Assembly (NCBI GenBank): GCA_014859965.1
Contig: JACZKQ010000108.1
Coordinates: 1-64,000, forward strand
Length of the DNA: 64,000 nucleotides
Direction of reading: 5' to 3'
DNA from: Phycisphaerae bacterium
GTDB lineage: Bacteria; Planctomycetota; Phycisphaerae; Sedimentisphaerales; Anaerohalosphaeraceae
Shown: piece by piece, positions 1-7,619 of the stretch
Layout of the letters: the number at the start of each line of letters is the position of its first letter
Position numbering within the stretch: position 1 is the stretch's first letter
The notes under the pieces: model-generated
What the model saw: the letters and a program-made list of their open reading frames with translations, nothing else
Database searches by the model: none
What the model was told of the DNA's origin: nothing
Made by a program: the position numbers and the translations under genes

Positions 1-1
1 G

Positions 2-265
2 GTTGCCGGCGCAATGATCAGCTTCATAGTAATCAGGGTGGCGGTGATGCTGTTTACAAGCGTCGGCGGCAGCATCATCGCAGTCGCAGGTGGGCTGCGA
101 TTGCTGGACCTTTATGAGGCCACTCAGTCGCCGGCGACCCAAAATATCAAAACGTGGACATATGACTACGCCTGGTTCTTACCGCTGGTGCTGATTGTTC
201 CCGCAGCCGTAGGAATATATACCCAGAACCGCCTGATCAACAGCTCGGCCAAATGGAAATTCTGA
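2..265 (+). CDS. C-terminal end of an integral membrane protein (partial)
   Basis: The reading frame is open to the left edge of the window, so only the last 88 or so residues of a longer protein are visible. Two hydrophobic stretches, about 25 and 20 residues long, look like transmembrane helices separated by a short polar loop, and the chain ends in a basic tail. An internal ATG at 14 exists but has no clear ribosome site, so this is more likely the tail of a gene that starts upstream. The family cannot be recognised from this fragment. The gene converges on the next one with only a few bases between the stops. Confidence 0.6.
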   Translation, partial: VAGAMISFIVIRVAVMLFTSVGGSIIAVAGGLRLLDLYEATQSPATQNIKTWTYDYAWFLPLVLIVPAAVGIYTQNRLINSSAKWKF

Positions 266-269
266 TTGC

Positions 270-1250
270 CTATGGATTGCAGGTTTGGCAGGGGCGCCGT
301 CCGGCGGCGGCCTGCTCGCGGGCGGCGAACGTTTGCCTGTTCTTCTCTGTTATAGTTGCCGCAAATCGGCACGTTGACTTGTGAAATATTTTGCTTGTCT
401 TAGACGCGACGAAAGACGTCTCCTTATTGCTCTGGTTTGCGGGCGGCGAATTTGTTTTGGCTGAGAGGGGTTCGAGACCGACTTCCGCAAGGCGCTCGTC
501 GGAGACCTTGTGCGGCCCCATACCTGCTTTAATAAGCCTTAGCGCCAAGCTTTGTGTCTGCGGATCGACCTCTTTAATCAGTTGAATGGGTTCAAGCAAT
601 TTGGTCCACACCTTGTAGCCTTCATCGCTGAGGTGCAGTTTGTCCGCAATGTAAAACCTGTCGTCGGGTGTTCCGGCGGCGCCGAGCAAAGGCGTGACGC
701 CGTCAACAAAAAACAGACGGGTATCGTCGACGGAATACTCCTTAACGAGGCGGTTGGCCTCGGCCGCCTTCTCCCACAACGTCCAGCGGCTGCCGCTGGG
801 CTTGATGGGCATATAGATGATGCAGGTCCGCGGCAGGACCTCCTGCACCCTTATGACAAAGGCCTTGTAGTCGTCGAGCACCTCCTGGGGACTTTTGCCC
901 GCCGCAATGTCGTTGTCGCCGGCATAGAAGACGATAAGCCGCGGGGCGTACTTAATAACGATGCGGTCCGTGAATTCAACGACATCGGCGGTCTGCGAGC
1001 CGCCGAATCCGCGGTTAATCACGGGCAGATCGGGGAAACTCTCGGCCGTTCGCCACATGCGAATACTGGAACTTCCCACGAAAAGCACTGCCTCGCGGGG
1101 CCATGCGTTCTTGGAATCCCACGCTTCGAAAGTCGCGATGTCCTTCTCCCATCGCGACGGTTGCGGTGTCTCGGTGCTCTGCGATCGGGCGGCGGAGACA
1201 CAGAGTACCAACGCCGCCATGCTCAGCCACACCCTTGTCTTGTCCATCAC
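270..1250 (-). CDS. Exported SGNH/GDSL-family esterase with a Cys-rich C-terminal module
   Basis: The protein has 326 residues with an N-terminal signal peptide (about residues 1-23). SGNH hydrolase blocks are visible: the nucleophile block VGSSS (Ser about 61), FYAGDNDI (block III) and DKLHLSDEGY (block V, Asp and His). The family removes acyl or acetyl groups from lipids and polysaccharides; in this neighbourhood carbohydrate de-acetylation is the likely job (inference). The last 45 residues form a separate module, with a His-Lys-Ser-Thr-Cys start and a final CQTCNP, resembling the Ada-type metal-binding domain found at the ends of some nucleases. The ATG start is preceded by GAAAGG. A promoter lies at 1287-1315. 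The gene is divergent from the glycoside hydrolase at 1393. Confidence 0.82.
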   Translation of the reverse strand: MMDKTRVWLSMAALVLCVSAARSQSTETPQPSRWEKDIATFEAWDSKNAWPREAVLFVGSSSIRMWRTAESFPDLPVINRGFGGSQTADVVEFTDRIVIKYAPRLIVFYAGDNDIAAGKSPQEVLDDYKAFVIRVQEVLPRTCIIYMPIKPSGSRWTLWEKAAEANRLVKEYSVDDTRLFFVDGVTPLLGAAGTPDDRFYIADKLHLSDEGYKVWTKLLEPIQLIKEVDPQTQSLALRLIKAGMGPHKVSDERLAEVGLEPLSAKTNSPPANQSNKETSFVASKTSKIFHKSTCRFAATITEKNRQTFAAREQAAAGRRPCQTCNP

Positions 1251-1286
1251 ACGCCCTTTCTATCCGACAGTGCCCCCGGTACGGAC

Positions 1287-1315
1287 AGTTTATCAGAAAG
1301 CCTTTATTTCAGCAA
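1287..1315 (-). promoter_or_regulatory. Predicted sigma-70 promoter of the SGNH hydrolase
   Basis: Read on the minus strand, TTGCTG and TAAACT are separated by 17 bases, about 40 bases upstream of the ATG at 1250. The prediction rests on sequence only. Confidence 0.45.
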
Positions 1316-1331
1316 GGTCTGGATGGTTTAC

Positions 1332-1360
1332 TTGCCGCCGGGCCGCAAAAAGGGTAGTAT
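1332..1360 (+). promoter_or_regulatory. Predicted sigma-70 promoter of the GHL10 gene
   Basis: TTGCCG and TAGTAT are separated by 17 bases, ending 32 bases before the GTG start at 1393. Confidence 0.45.
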
Positions 1361-1392
1361 GTAGGGAAATAACCCGCTGAAGGAGGCGAAGA

Positions 1393-3789
1393 GTGGCACA
1401 AAGAATTCTGTTGCTGTTATTGCTTGCGATCATACCGGCGGCGTCAGCGTCCGGGCCGTATGCCGTCGACTTCACCAAAGTGGCTTTTGAGCCCATGGGC
1501 GGCAGCCGCGATGCGCAATCGGCTGAAATTGCGGGCAGGCCGGCCGTTCGCTTGCCGTGCAATTTCAGCGGGACAAGAATCGATCGTGCCTCCTGGGACG
1601 TCAAGGTCAACCTGGACCTGACGATGAGCCGGGGTGTGATGTTTGATTTCTATTGCGCCGACCCGGGCCCTGTGGCCTATTTCATGATATATTTTCGCAG
1701 CGGCGGCGGCTGGTACGGGGTAAGCTTCGATGCACCCGCTTCGGAACAGTGGAGTACGGTGACTGTGGAGAAGTCCGCAGCCCGCGTCGAGGGCAAACCG
1801 GCCGGATGGGGGCGGATCGATACGATTCGCATTTCGGCGTGGCGCGGTCAAGACAGCGACACCGCATTTTACGTCGAAGGTCTTTCACGGGTTGGGGACG
1901 ATTCAAAAATCGGGGTCATTCGCGCGGATGCAGGTCTCGCCGGCAAGACCTCCGAGATGCGCATTGTCGACACCTACGCCGCGACCGTCGGGCGATTCCT
2001 CGATCGGGCCGGGCTGGAGCATCTGGTGATCGACGACGGAGATGTCACCCCCGAGCGTCTCAGACATCTGAGTTTGATCATCCTGCCGTATAACCCTTCC
2101 ATAAGCGACGGGGTTGTGGATGCCATCGACGGCTTCCTGCGGACGGGCGGAAGGATGATGAGCTTCTATGTTCTGCCGGAAGGCCTGGAGGGCGCGGCGG
2201 GCATGAAGAACGAGGCTTATATCAGGCAGGCTTACGACGGGGCGTTTGCCGCCATGGGCGCTTCGGATGGGCCGCTCACAGGTGCGCCGAGGATGACGAA
2301 ACAGGCATCCTGGAACATTCGCAACGTGCTGCCGGTCGAAGGCAGGAGCCGGGTTGCCGCCTGGTGGTACGACGACAAGGGCGACTCGACGGGCAAGGCG
2401 GCTATCGTCGTCAGCGGCACGGCCGTCCATATGACGCATGTGCTGCTGGCTGACGACAACGAGAACAAGTTCCAGCTCTTTCTGGCGATGTTGGGCAACA
2501 TGTGTCCCGACCTCTGGCGGGACGCCGCCCGCGGGTGCATCGACGCTATCGGGGTGATCGGCGATCACAAGGCGTTCGCCGCTGCGCGAAATCACATTGA
2601 CCAACTGGCTGCGGGCAACGCCGGAGCGGTCAGGGCGATGAAGCGCGCTGTGACGATGCGGGACGAGGCTGTGGCAAGACTTGAAGCCGGGGAGTACTCG
2701 GACGCCATCCTTGTCGCCGGCGATGCCCGCGAGGCTTTGGTCGAGGCGTATTGCTTCGCCCACAAACCGCAGGCGGCCGAGCATCGGGCGTTTTGGTGTC
2801 ACAGCGCGTTTGGCCTCGACGGCCGGACCTGGGACGAGGCAATAAAGATCCTTGCCGATAACGGTTTCACGGCGATTCTGCCCAACATGTTATGGGCAGG
2901 TGTGGCGTTTTATCCCAGCGAAACCCTGCCTGTCTCCGAACGCATCAAGGAGCGAGGTGACCAGGTCGCCCAGTGTCTGGCGGCCTGCAGAAAATATGGT
3001 GTCGAATGTCACGTGTGGAAGGTCAATTACAACATGGGTTGGGCGTCCCCAAAGGAATTCATTGCCGAGATGAAAAAGCAGGGGCGAACGCAGCGATCTT
3101 TCGACGGCACGGAAAACGACGAGTGGCTTTGTCCGTCACATCCGGACAATGGGCAACTGGAAATCGATTCGATGGTCGAGATCGCTCGCAAGTACGCCGT
3201 GGACGGCATTCATTTTGACTATATCCGTTATCCCGGCCGGGAGGGCTGTTTCTGTGACGGCTGTCGCCAGCGGTTTGAAAAGGCGACCGGCCGAACCATT
3301 GAGAACTGGCCCGCCGAGGTGCGGCGGGACGACGTGCTGCAAGAGCAGTGGCTTGCGTTTCGCCGCGAGCAGATCGACGCGGTGGTATCCGCGGTCGCCG
3401 AGCAGGCGAGAAATGTCAGGCCGGGCGTGAAAATTTCGGCGGCTGTTTTTCGCAACTGGCCCACGGACCGCGACGGTATGGGGCAGGACTGGAAGCTCTG
3501 GTGCGACAAGAAATGGCTGGATTTCGTATGCCCGATGGATTACACAGCGTCGAATTCCCAGTTCGAACGCATGGTTGTTAACCAGCAGGAGTGGTCGGGC
3601 GATGTGCCTTGTTATCCGGGCATCGGCCTGAGCGTCTGGCCGGACCGTACCGACGTAGTCAAGCTCATCGAGCAGATCAGCATTACGAGAAAACACAAGA
3701 CAGGCGGGTTTACCGTCTTCAACTACGGCAATCTCGAAGCAGGCAAGGTGTTGCCGCAACTCGGCAAAGGCATAACCAGAAAACCATAA
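1393..3789 (+). CDS. Secreted family-10-like (GHL10) glycoside hydrolase, 798 aa
   Basis: The GTG start is chosen because AGGAGG lies at 1381-1386 and a signal peptide follows at once. Three parts can be seen. Residues about 20-155 form a beta-rich, carbohydrate-binding-like region. Residues about 165-370 resemble a class I glutamine-amidotransferase-like fold (LIILPYNPSISDGVVDAI followed by FLRTGGR). Residues about 465-790 form a TIM-barrel of the GHL10 type, with FWCHSAFG, GIHFDYIRYPG, CDGC and FVCPMDY. GHL10 proteins are putative glycosidases of unknown substrate. The gene is followed 11 bases later by a Tat-exported Gfo/Idh/MocA protein and probably shares its transcript. The fold assignment is firm; the substrate is unknown. 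Confidence 0.82.
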   Translation: MAQRILLLLLLAIIPAASASGPYAVDFTKVAFEPMGGSRDAQSAEIAGRPAVRLPCNFSGTRIDRASWDVKVNLDLTMSRGVMFDFYCADPGPVAYFMIYFRSGGGWYGVSFDAPASEQWSTVTVEKSAARVEGKPAGWGRIDTIRISAWRGQDSDTAFYVEGLSRVGDDSKIGVIRADAGLAGKTSEMRIVDTYAATVGRFLDRAGLEHLVIDDGDVTPERLRHLSLIILPYNPSISDGVVDAIDGFLRTGGRMMSFYVLPEGLEGAAGMKNEAYIRQAYDGAFAAMGASDGPLTGAPRMTKQASWNIRNVLPVEGRSRVAAWWYDDKGDSTGKAAIVVSGTAVHMTHVLLADDNENKFQLFLAMLGNMCPDLWRDAARGCIDAIGVIGDHKAFAAARNHIDQLAAGNAGAVRAMKRAVTMRDEAVARLEAGEYSDAILVAGDAREALVEAYCFAHKPQAAEHRAFWCHSAFGLDGRTWDEAIKILADNGFTAILPNMLWAGVAFYPSETLPVSERIKERGDQVAQCLAACRKYGVECHVWKVNYNMGWASPKEFIAEMKKQGRTQRSFDGTENDEWLCPSHPDNGQLEIDSMVEIARKYAVDGIHFDYIRYPGREGCFCDGCRQRFEKATGRTIENWPAEVRRDDVLQEQWLAFRREQIDAVVSAVAEQARNVRPGVKISAAVFRNWPTDRDGMGQDWKLWCDKKWLDFVCPMDYTASNSQFERMVVNQQEWSGDVPCYPGIGLSVWPDRTDVVKLIEQISITRKHKTGGFTVFNYGNLEAGKVLPQLGKGITRKP

Positions 3790-3800
3790 GGAGCGTTCCC

Positions 3801-5126
3801 ATGCACAGAAGAAGCACTCGACGTCAATTCATGAAGACGACCGCCGCGGCGTTTGCGGCGCCGTTGATCCTTCCGGGGCTGAACTTTGCGCAATCGGCCA
3901 ACGGCAAGCTCAACCATGCCGCCATCGGCGTCGGCGGCATGGGATGGTCGGACATCAATTCCATCGCCAGCCATCCCGGTGTCCGGATCGCCGCGATTTG
4001 CGACGTGGATGAAAACAATCTCAATCGCGCCGCGGAGAAATGGCCGCAGGCCCGTGCGTATCGCGACTGGCGGGAACTGCTGGCGAAAGAGGGCGGCGCT
4101 ATCGACAGCGTCAACGTGACGACGCCCGACCACATGCACGCACCCATCGCCATGACGGCGATCGCGGCCGGCAAGCACGTCTATTGCCAAAAGCCGCTGA
4201 CGCACGAGGTTCACGAGGTCCGGCAACTGACGTTGGCCGCGCGGCACAAGAAAGTGGTGACGCAAATGGGCATCCAGATTCATGCGGACGTAACCTACCG
4301 CATGGCGGTGATTCTGATTCAGCAGGGGGCCATCGGCAAGGTGAAGGAATGGCACTCGTGGCAGGGGGGTACTCCGTGGCCGGCCGGCGGGCGGCCGGAA
4401 GGCGCCGATCCCGTGCCCGCCACGCTGCTTTGGAATGAATGGCTGGGCGTTGCACCCGAGCGGCCTTTCAAGGCGGACGTCTATCATCCGGCGAAGTGGC
4501 GCGGCTGGCAGGATTTCGGCACGGGCGTTCTGGGCGATTTTGCCTGCCATATCTTCGATCCGGTGTTCACGGCGATTACGCCGGGCGCGGTTTTGAAGGT
4601 GAGCGCCGAGACGGCCGAACTCAACGCCGAGACATGGCCGGCGTGGAATGTCGTGCATTTCGTGATGAAGGGTTCGCGGTATACCCAGGGCGCAACCATC
4701 GACGCCACGTGGTACGACGGCAAACAGCCCCCGGCCGAGCTTGCGCAGATGCCGGAAGGGTACAACCTGCCGCGTTCGGGCTCGCTGATCATCGGCACCG
4801 AGGGTGTCATGGTGCTTCCGCACTGGGCGGGGCCCCAACTGTACCCGCTGGAAAAATTCAAGGGCTATCCACGGCCGAAGGATCTCGGTCATGTCGACCA
4901 CTATCATCAATGGGTCGATGCGTGCATGGGCAAGGGCCAGACCGGCGCGGGGTTCGATTATGCGGGGCCGCTTACCGAAGCCGTGCTGCTGGCCACCATC
5001 GCGGTCAGAACACAAGGGGCTAAACTTGACTGGGACACAAACGCTCTGAGGTTCACCAACAACCCGGGCGCCAATCGCCTCATCAGCCGCAAGTACCGCA
5101 ACGGCTGGCAGGTCGCCGGACTGTAA
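3801..5126 (+). CDS. Tat-exported Gfo/Idh/MocA-family oxidoreductase
   Basis: The 441-residue protein starts at the ATG at 3801, which has AAGGAG 7 bases upstream; a longer open frame to the left overlaps the previous gene and is a shadow. The N-terminus carries a twin-arginine signal (RRSTRRQFMK then an Ala-rich core). A Rossmann NAD(P)-binding domain follows (IGVGGMGWSD), with a QKPLTHE motif in place of the usual EKP, then the C-terminal alpha/beta domain with WRGWQDFGTG and DFACHIFD. Secreted members of this family are abundant in Planctomycetota and are thought to oxidise or deglycosylate sugars outside the cytoplasm with a tightly bound cofactor. The pairing with the GHL10 gene suggests action on its products (inference). 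Confidence 0.85.
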   Translation: MHRRSTRRQFMKTTAAAFAAPLILPGLNFAQSANGKLNHAAIGVGGMGWSDINSIASHPGVRIAAICDVDENNLNRAAEKWPQARAYRDWRELLAKEGGAIDSVNVTTPDHMHAPIAMTAIAAGKHVYCQKPLTHEVHEVRQLTLAARHKKVVTQMGIQIHADVTYRMAVILIQQGAIGKVKEWHSWQGGTPWPAGGRPEGADPVPATLLWNEWLGVAPERPFKADVYHPAKWRGWQDFGTGVLGDFACHIFDPVFTAITPGAVLKVSAETAELNAETWPAWNVVHFVMKGSRYTQGATIDATWYDGKQPPAELAQMPEGYNLPRSGSLIIGTEGVMVLPHWAGPQLYPLEKFKGYPRPKDLGHVDHYHQWVDACMGKGQTGAGFDYAGPLTEAVLLATIAVRTQGAKLDWDTNALRFTNNPGANRLISRKYRNGWQVAGL

Positions 5127-5147
5127 GACCTCGGCGATAGGTGAGGT

Positions 5148-5185
5148 AAACAAAACGGGCCGCCGGAGTATCGTTCCGGCGGCCC
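5148..5185 (-). terminator. Rho-independent terminator of the acyltransferase gene
   Basis: A perfect 11-bp stem (GGGCCGCCGGA / TCCGGCGGCCC, 5157-5167 with 5175-5185) has a 7-base loop. On the minus strand it is followed by GTTTTGTTT, which points to the minus-strand gene ending at 5225. It may also stop the plus-strand gene ending at 5126. Confidence 0.8.
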
Positions 5186-5200
5186 GATCATTGTTCACTG

Positions 5201-5220
5201 ACCTGACCTGACCTGACCTG
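5201..5220. repeat. Four tandem ACCTG units
   Basis: ACCTG is repeated four times without change, with imperfect units on both sides. It lies between the terminator and the stop codon of the acyltransferase gene. No function is evident. Confidence 0.7.
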
Positions 5221-5224
5221 TACC

Positions 5225-6625
5225 TCACCTGACCGGTTTGTATTTCTCCCAGTAGTCCGGGAGGAGTTCCTTTGTTTTTGCTTCGAGTTCCTCGTCGCTG
5301 ATTGTGGTGAGTCGGCCGTGCTCTTCGTACTGGTCGATGACCCAGCGGGCGAGTTTGTGCAGGCGGATCTTGTTGATGCGGTCGTCGCCTTTGAGGCCGA
5401 AGAACTCGTTGACCCAGTGTACGACGCCGTCGGTGCCGCTCTTGTCGGTGATGGCGACGCGCGGCGGCCGGCCGAGGAGCAGGGCGGTGTCGAAGATGTT
5501 GTAGATCTGCTCGTCGCGTCGGAGGCCGTCGGCATGGATGCCGGCGCGGGTGGTGTTGAACGCGCGGCCGGCGAACGGGTAATTGTCAGGAATCGGCAAG
5601 CCGATGGACCGCATGTAGTCGGCGAGCTCGCTGATCACAAGGGTGTCGATGCCGCACGGGCCGCCCTTGAGCGAGATGTATTCGATAATCGCGCTTTCAA
5701 GCGGCGGGTTGCCTGTCCGCTCGCCGAAGCCAAAGAGCGTCGTATTAACCGCGCCGCACCCGTACAGCCACGCCGTGGCGGCGTTGGCATGCACGCGGTG
5801 GAAGTCGTTGTGGCCGTGCCATTCGATGCGTTCGGAGGGTACGCCGCATTCGCGATTGATCTTATAGATCAGTTTCGGTACGCTTCGCGGCAGCTCGGCG
5901 CCGGGGTAGCAGACGCCGAAGCCGAGGGTGTCGCACAGGCGAATCTTTACGGATTGCTCGTCGGGCACTTGGCTGCTCATTTCCATCAGGCGGTCGACAA
6001 ACGGCAGCACAAAGCCGTCGATGTCGGCGCGGGTGACATCTTCAAGATGGCAGCGGGGCCGCACGCCTGCCTCAAGTGCTGCGGCGACGACCTCGCAATA
6101 ACTGTCGATGCACTCGGCACGGCTGCGGAACCGCAGCTTCTGAAAGATATGGTAATCCGAGCAACTGGTCAGCATGCCGGTTTCTTTCAGGCCGGCTTCT
6201 TTGACGAGACGAAAGTCGCCTTTGACGGCCCGGATCCAGCCGGTGCATTCCGGATACGTGTGTCCAAGCGCCCGGCAACGGTCGAGGGTCTCGCGGTCGT
6301 TTTTGGTATACAGGAAAAACTCCGTCTGGCGGATGACCCCGTTGGGCCCTCCAAGACGGGCCAGCCGATCATAAATATGCACCATCTGGTCGATGGTGTA
6401 GGGCGGGCGGGCCTGCTGACCGTCGCGGAATGTCGTGTCGGTTATCACGATGTCCCTGTCCTTGATGCCTGCGAAATCAAACTCGACCGGTTTGCCGTCG
6501 ATCTGCTCGATGACCGGCTGCTGCGAAAAATGAATCAGCGGCGGCAGATTATACGGAAATGTATCTTCCAGCAGATTGGGTCTTTGTGCATCAACGAGAG
6601 AATGCTGCTTGCGAGCCTTGTCCAT
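5225..6625 (-). CDS. HMGL/isopropylmalate-synthase-like acyltransferase, probable Re-citrate synthase
   Basis: The 466-residue protein starts at the ATG at 6625, which has AAAGGA just upstream; an earlier in-frame ATG at 6640 lacks a site. It belongs to the DRE-TIM metallolyase superfamily: DTTFRDGQQ carries the Arg-Asp pair, EWHGHNDFH the metal-binding HxH, and GFGERTGN the signature near the end of the barrel. The run GGPNGVIRQTEFFLY and the whole length, without a LeuA-type C-terminal regulatory domain, match my recollection of Re-face citrate synthases of Clostridium kluyveri type, which condense acetyl-CoA and oxaloacetate in anaerobes. 2-Isopropylmalate, homocitrate or citramalate synthase are alternatives. 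It follows an acyl carrier protein by 29 bases in the same unit. Confidence 0.75.
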   Translation of the reverse strand: MDKARKQHSLVDAQRPNLLEDTFPYNLPPLIHFSQQPVIEQIDGKPVEFDFAGIKDRDIVITDTTFRDGQQARPPYTIDQMVHIYDRLARLGGPNGVIRQTEFFLYTKNDRETLDRCRALGHTYPECTGWIRAVKGDFRLVKEAGLKETGMLTSCSDYHIFQKLRFRSRAECIDSYCEVVAAALEAGVRPRCHLEDVTRADIDGFVLPFVDRLMEMSSQVPDEQSVKIRLCDTLGFGVCYPGAELPRSVPKLIYKINRECGVPSERIEWHGHNDFHRVHANAATAWLYGCGAVNTTLFGFGERTGNPPLESAIIEYISLKGGPCGIDTLVISELADYMRSIGLPIPDNYPFAGRAFNTTRAGIHADGLRRDEQIYNIFDTALLLGRPPRVAITDKSGTDGVVHWVNEFFGLKGDDRINKIRLHKLARWVIDQYEEHGRLTTISDEELEAKTKELLPDYWEKYKPVR

Positions 6626-6654
6626 CGCACGTCCTTTCATATTCTGTTACAGCG

Positions 6655-6915
6655 TTATTCTTCGATGTCTACGCCCTGTTCTTTACAGACGCCGGTGATG
6701 AACTCCACCGCCCCGCCTATGCTCTGCACCGACAGGGCCGCGTCTTCTTCCATCTCGATGCCGAACTCCTCTTCGAACGAGGCGACAAGTTCGACGGACT
6801 GGACGCTGGAGGCGCCGAGGTCGACCGTGAAATTGTGCTCGGGTTTGATCTGCTTGGGGTCAACCTTCAAGATCCGGGCGGTTACTGCTTTGACACGTTC
6901 TTCGACTGTGGCCAT
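6655..6915 (-). CDS. Acyl carrier protein with an unusual attachment motif
   Basis: The 86-residue protein starts at the ATG at 6915 (AGAGGAA 7 bases upstream; the 20-residue extension of the open frame is dropped). It has the four-helix acyl-carrier pattern: a VEERVKAVTARIL helix, DLGASSVQSVELV around the phosphopantetheine serine, and FEEEFGIEMEED after it. The usual DSL is replaced by SSV, so the Asp before the serine is missing, which may change recognition by the phosphopantetheinyl transferase. It shares a transcript with the Re-citrate-synthase-like gene and no fatty-acid synthase gene lies nearby, so a specialised role is possible (inference). Confidence 0.85.
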   Translation of the reverse strand: MATVEERVKAVTARILKVDPKQIKPEHNFTVDLGASSVQSVELVASFEEEFGIEMEEDAALSVQSIGGAVEFITGVCKEQGVDIEE

Positions 6916-7009
6916 GGAAGTTCCTCTCGAATTTCTCTTATCCTCTGTAACTGTGCCGCTCCGACCGGTGGACATTCACGGACGACCCTCCCGTGCTGTG
7001 CGACGGCGC

Positions 7010-7037
7010 ATTATAGCGGACTTAGCGCGAAAAGCAA
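7010..7037 (-). promoter_or_regulatory. Predicted promoter of the ACP-acyltransferase unit
   Basis: On the minus strand, TTGCTT and a perfect TATAAT are separated by 16 bases, about 95 bases upstream of the ACP start. Confidence 0.65.
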
Positions 7038-7109
7038 AACGGTTTTTTTGGCGAAACTCTGTGCAAAGAGGGTCCGGCGGTTTGCCATTGTGTCTATCTG
7101 GGTGACAGT

Positions 7110-7469
7110 TCACTTCTCAGCGCGGCCGCTGCAGTCGATGTAGTCCTTCAGTGCGATGGCATTGTTGTGCTCAGCATCTTTGGCCCCGTAGAGCAGCGTG
7201 ACAGGCCGTTTTCGGGCGATACTTTGCAGCTTATCGATCTCGCTTTCCTTACCTGCGAGCTCTTTATAATAGCGGCTGCGAAACTCCTGCCATTTGTCGG
7301 GATCATGTCCGAACCACTTGCGAAGGCCGCCGCTGGGGGCGAGGTCCTTCAGCCACTCGTCAAGTTTGGCCTCCTCTCTGCGGACGCCGCGCGGCCAGAT
7401 GCGGTCCACAAGCACCCTGTAGCCATCGCTTCGCGAGGCTTCGTCATACACACGTTTCACGCGAACCAT
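7110..7469 (-). CDS. DUF488 family protein (YeaO-like)
   Basis: The 119-residue protein starts at the ATG at 7469, so that it begins MVRVKRVYDEAS, which matches the usual beginning of the family; the open frame could start five codons earlier at a GTG. Family hallmarks are YRVLVDRIWPRGV, LKDLAPS, WFGHDP, and VTLLYGAKDAEHNNA near the end. DUF488 proteins are small cytoplasmic proteins of uncertain biochemical function. The gene is separate from the ACP unit and no partner is obvious. Confidence 0.85.
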   Translation of the reverse strand: MVRVKRVYDEASRSDGYRVLVDRIWPRGVRREEAKLDEWLKDLAPSGGLRKWFGHDPDKWQEFRSRYYKELAGKESEIDKLQSIARKRPVTLLYGAKDAEHNNAIALKDYIDCSGRAEK

Positions 7470-7619
7470 TGCCTTATCCCCCACAGACCGTGCGATTCAG
7501 TGCCCTCCGGATTAGCTATCGGGTCGCACTTTCTCGTGCTTGAGGTACGGGCCTGTTTTCGGTGCGTGGCAGGTGCACAATGAACCTGCTCGCCCGATAG
7601 AGTTTTCGGCCGGATTCCT

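Noticed and set aside
5318-7105. Plus-strand open frame of 595 codons over the citrate-synthase-like gene.
   Set aside because: It runs opposite to two genes with clear family motifs, has no start site and no domain, and is a by-product of GC-rich codon use.
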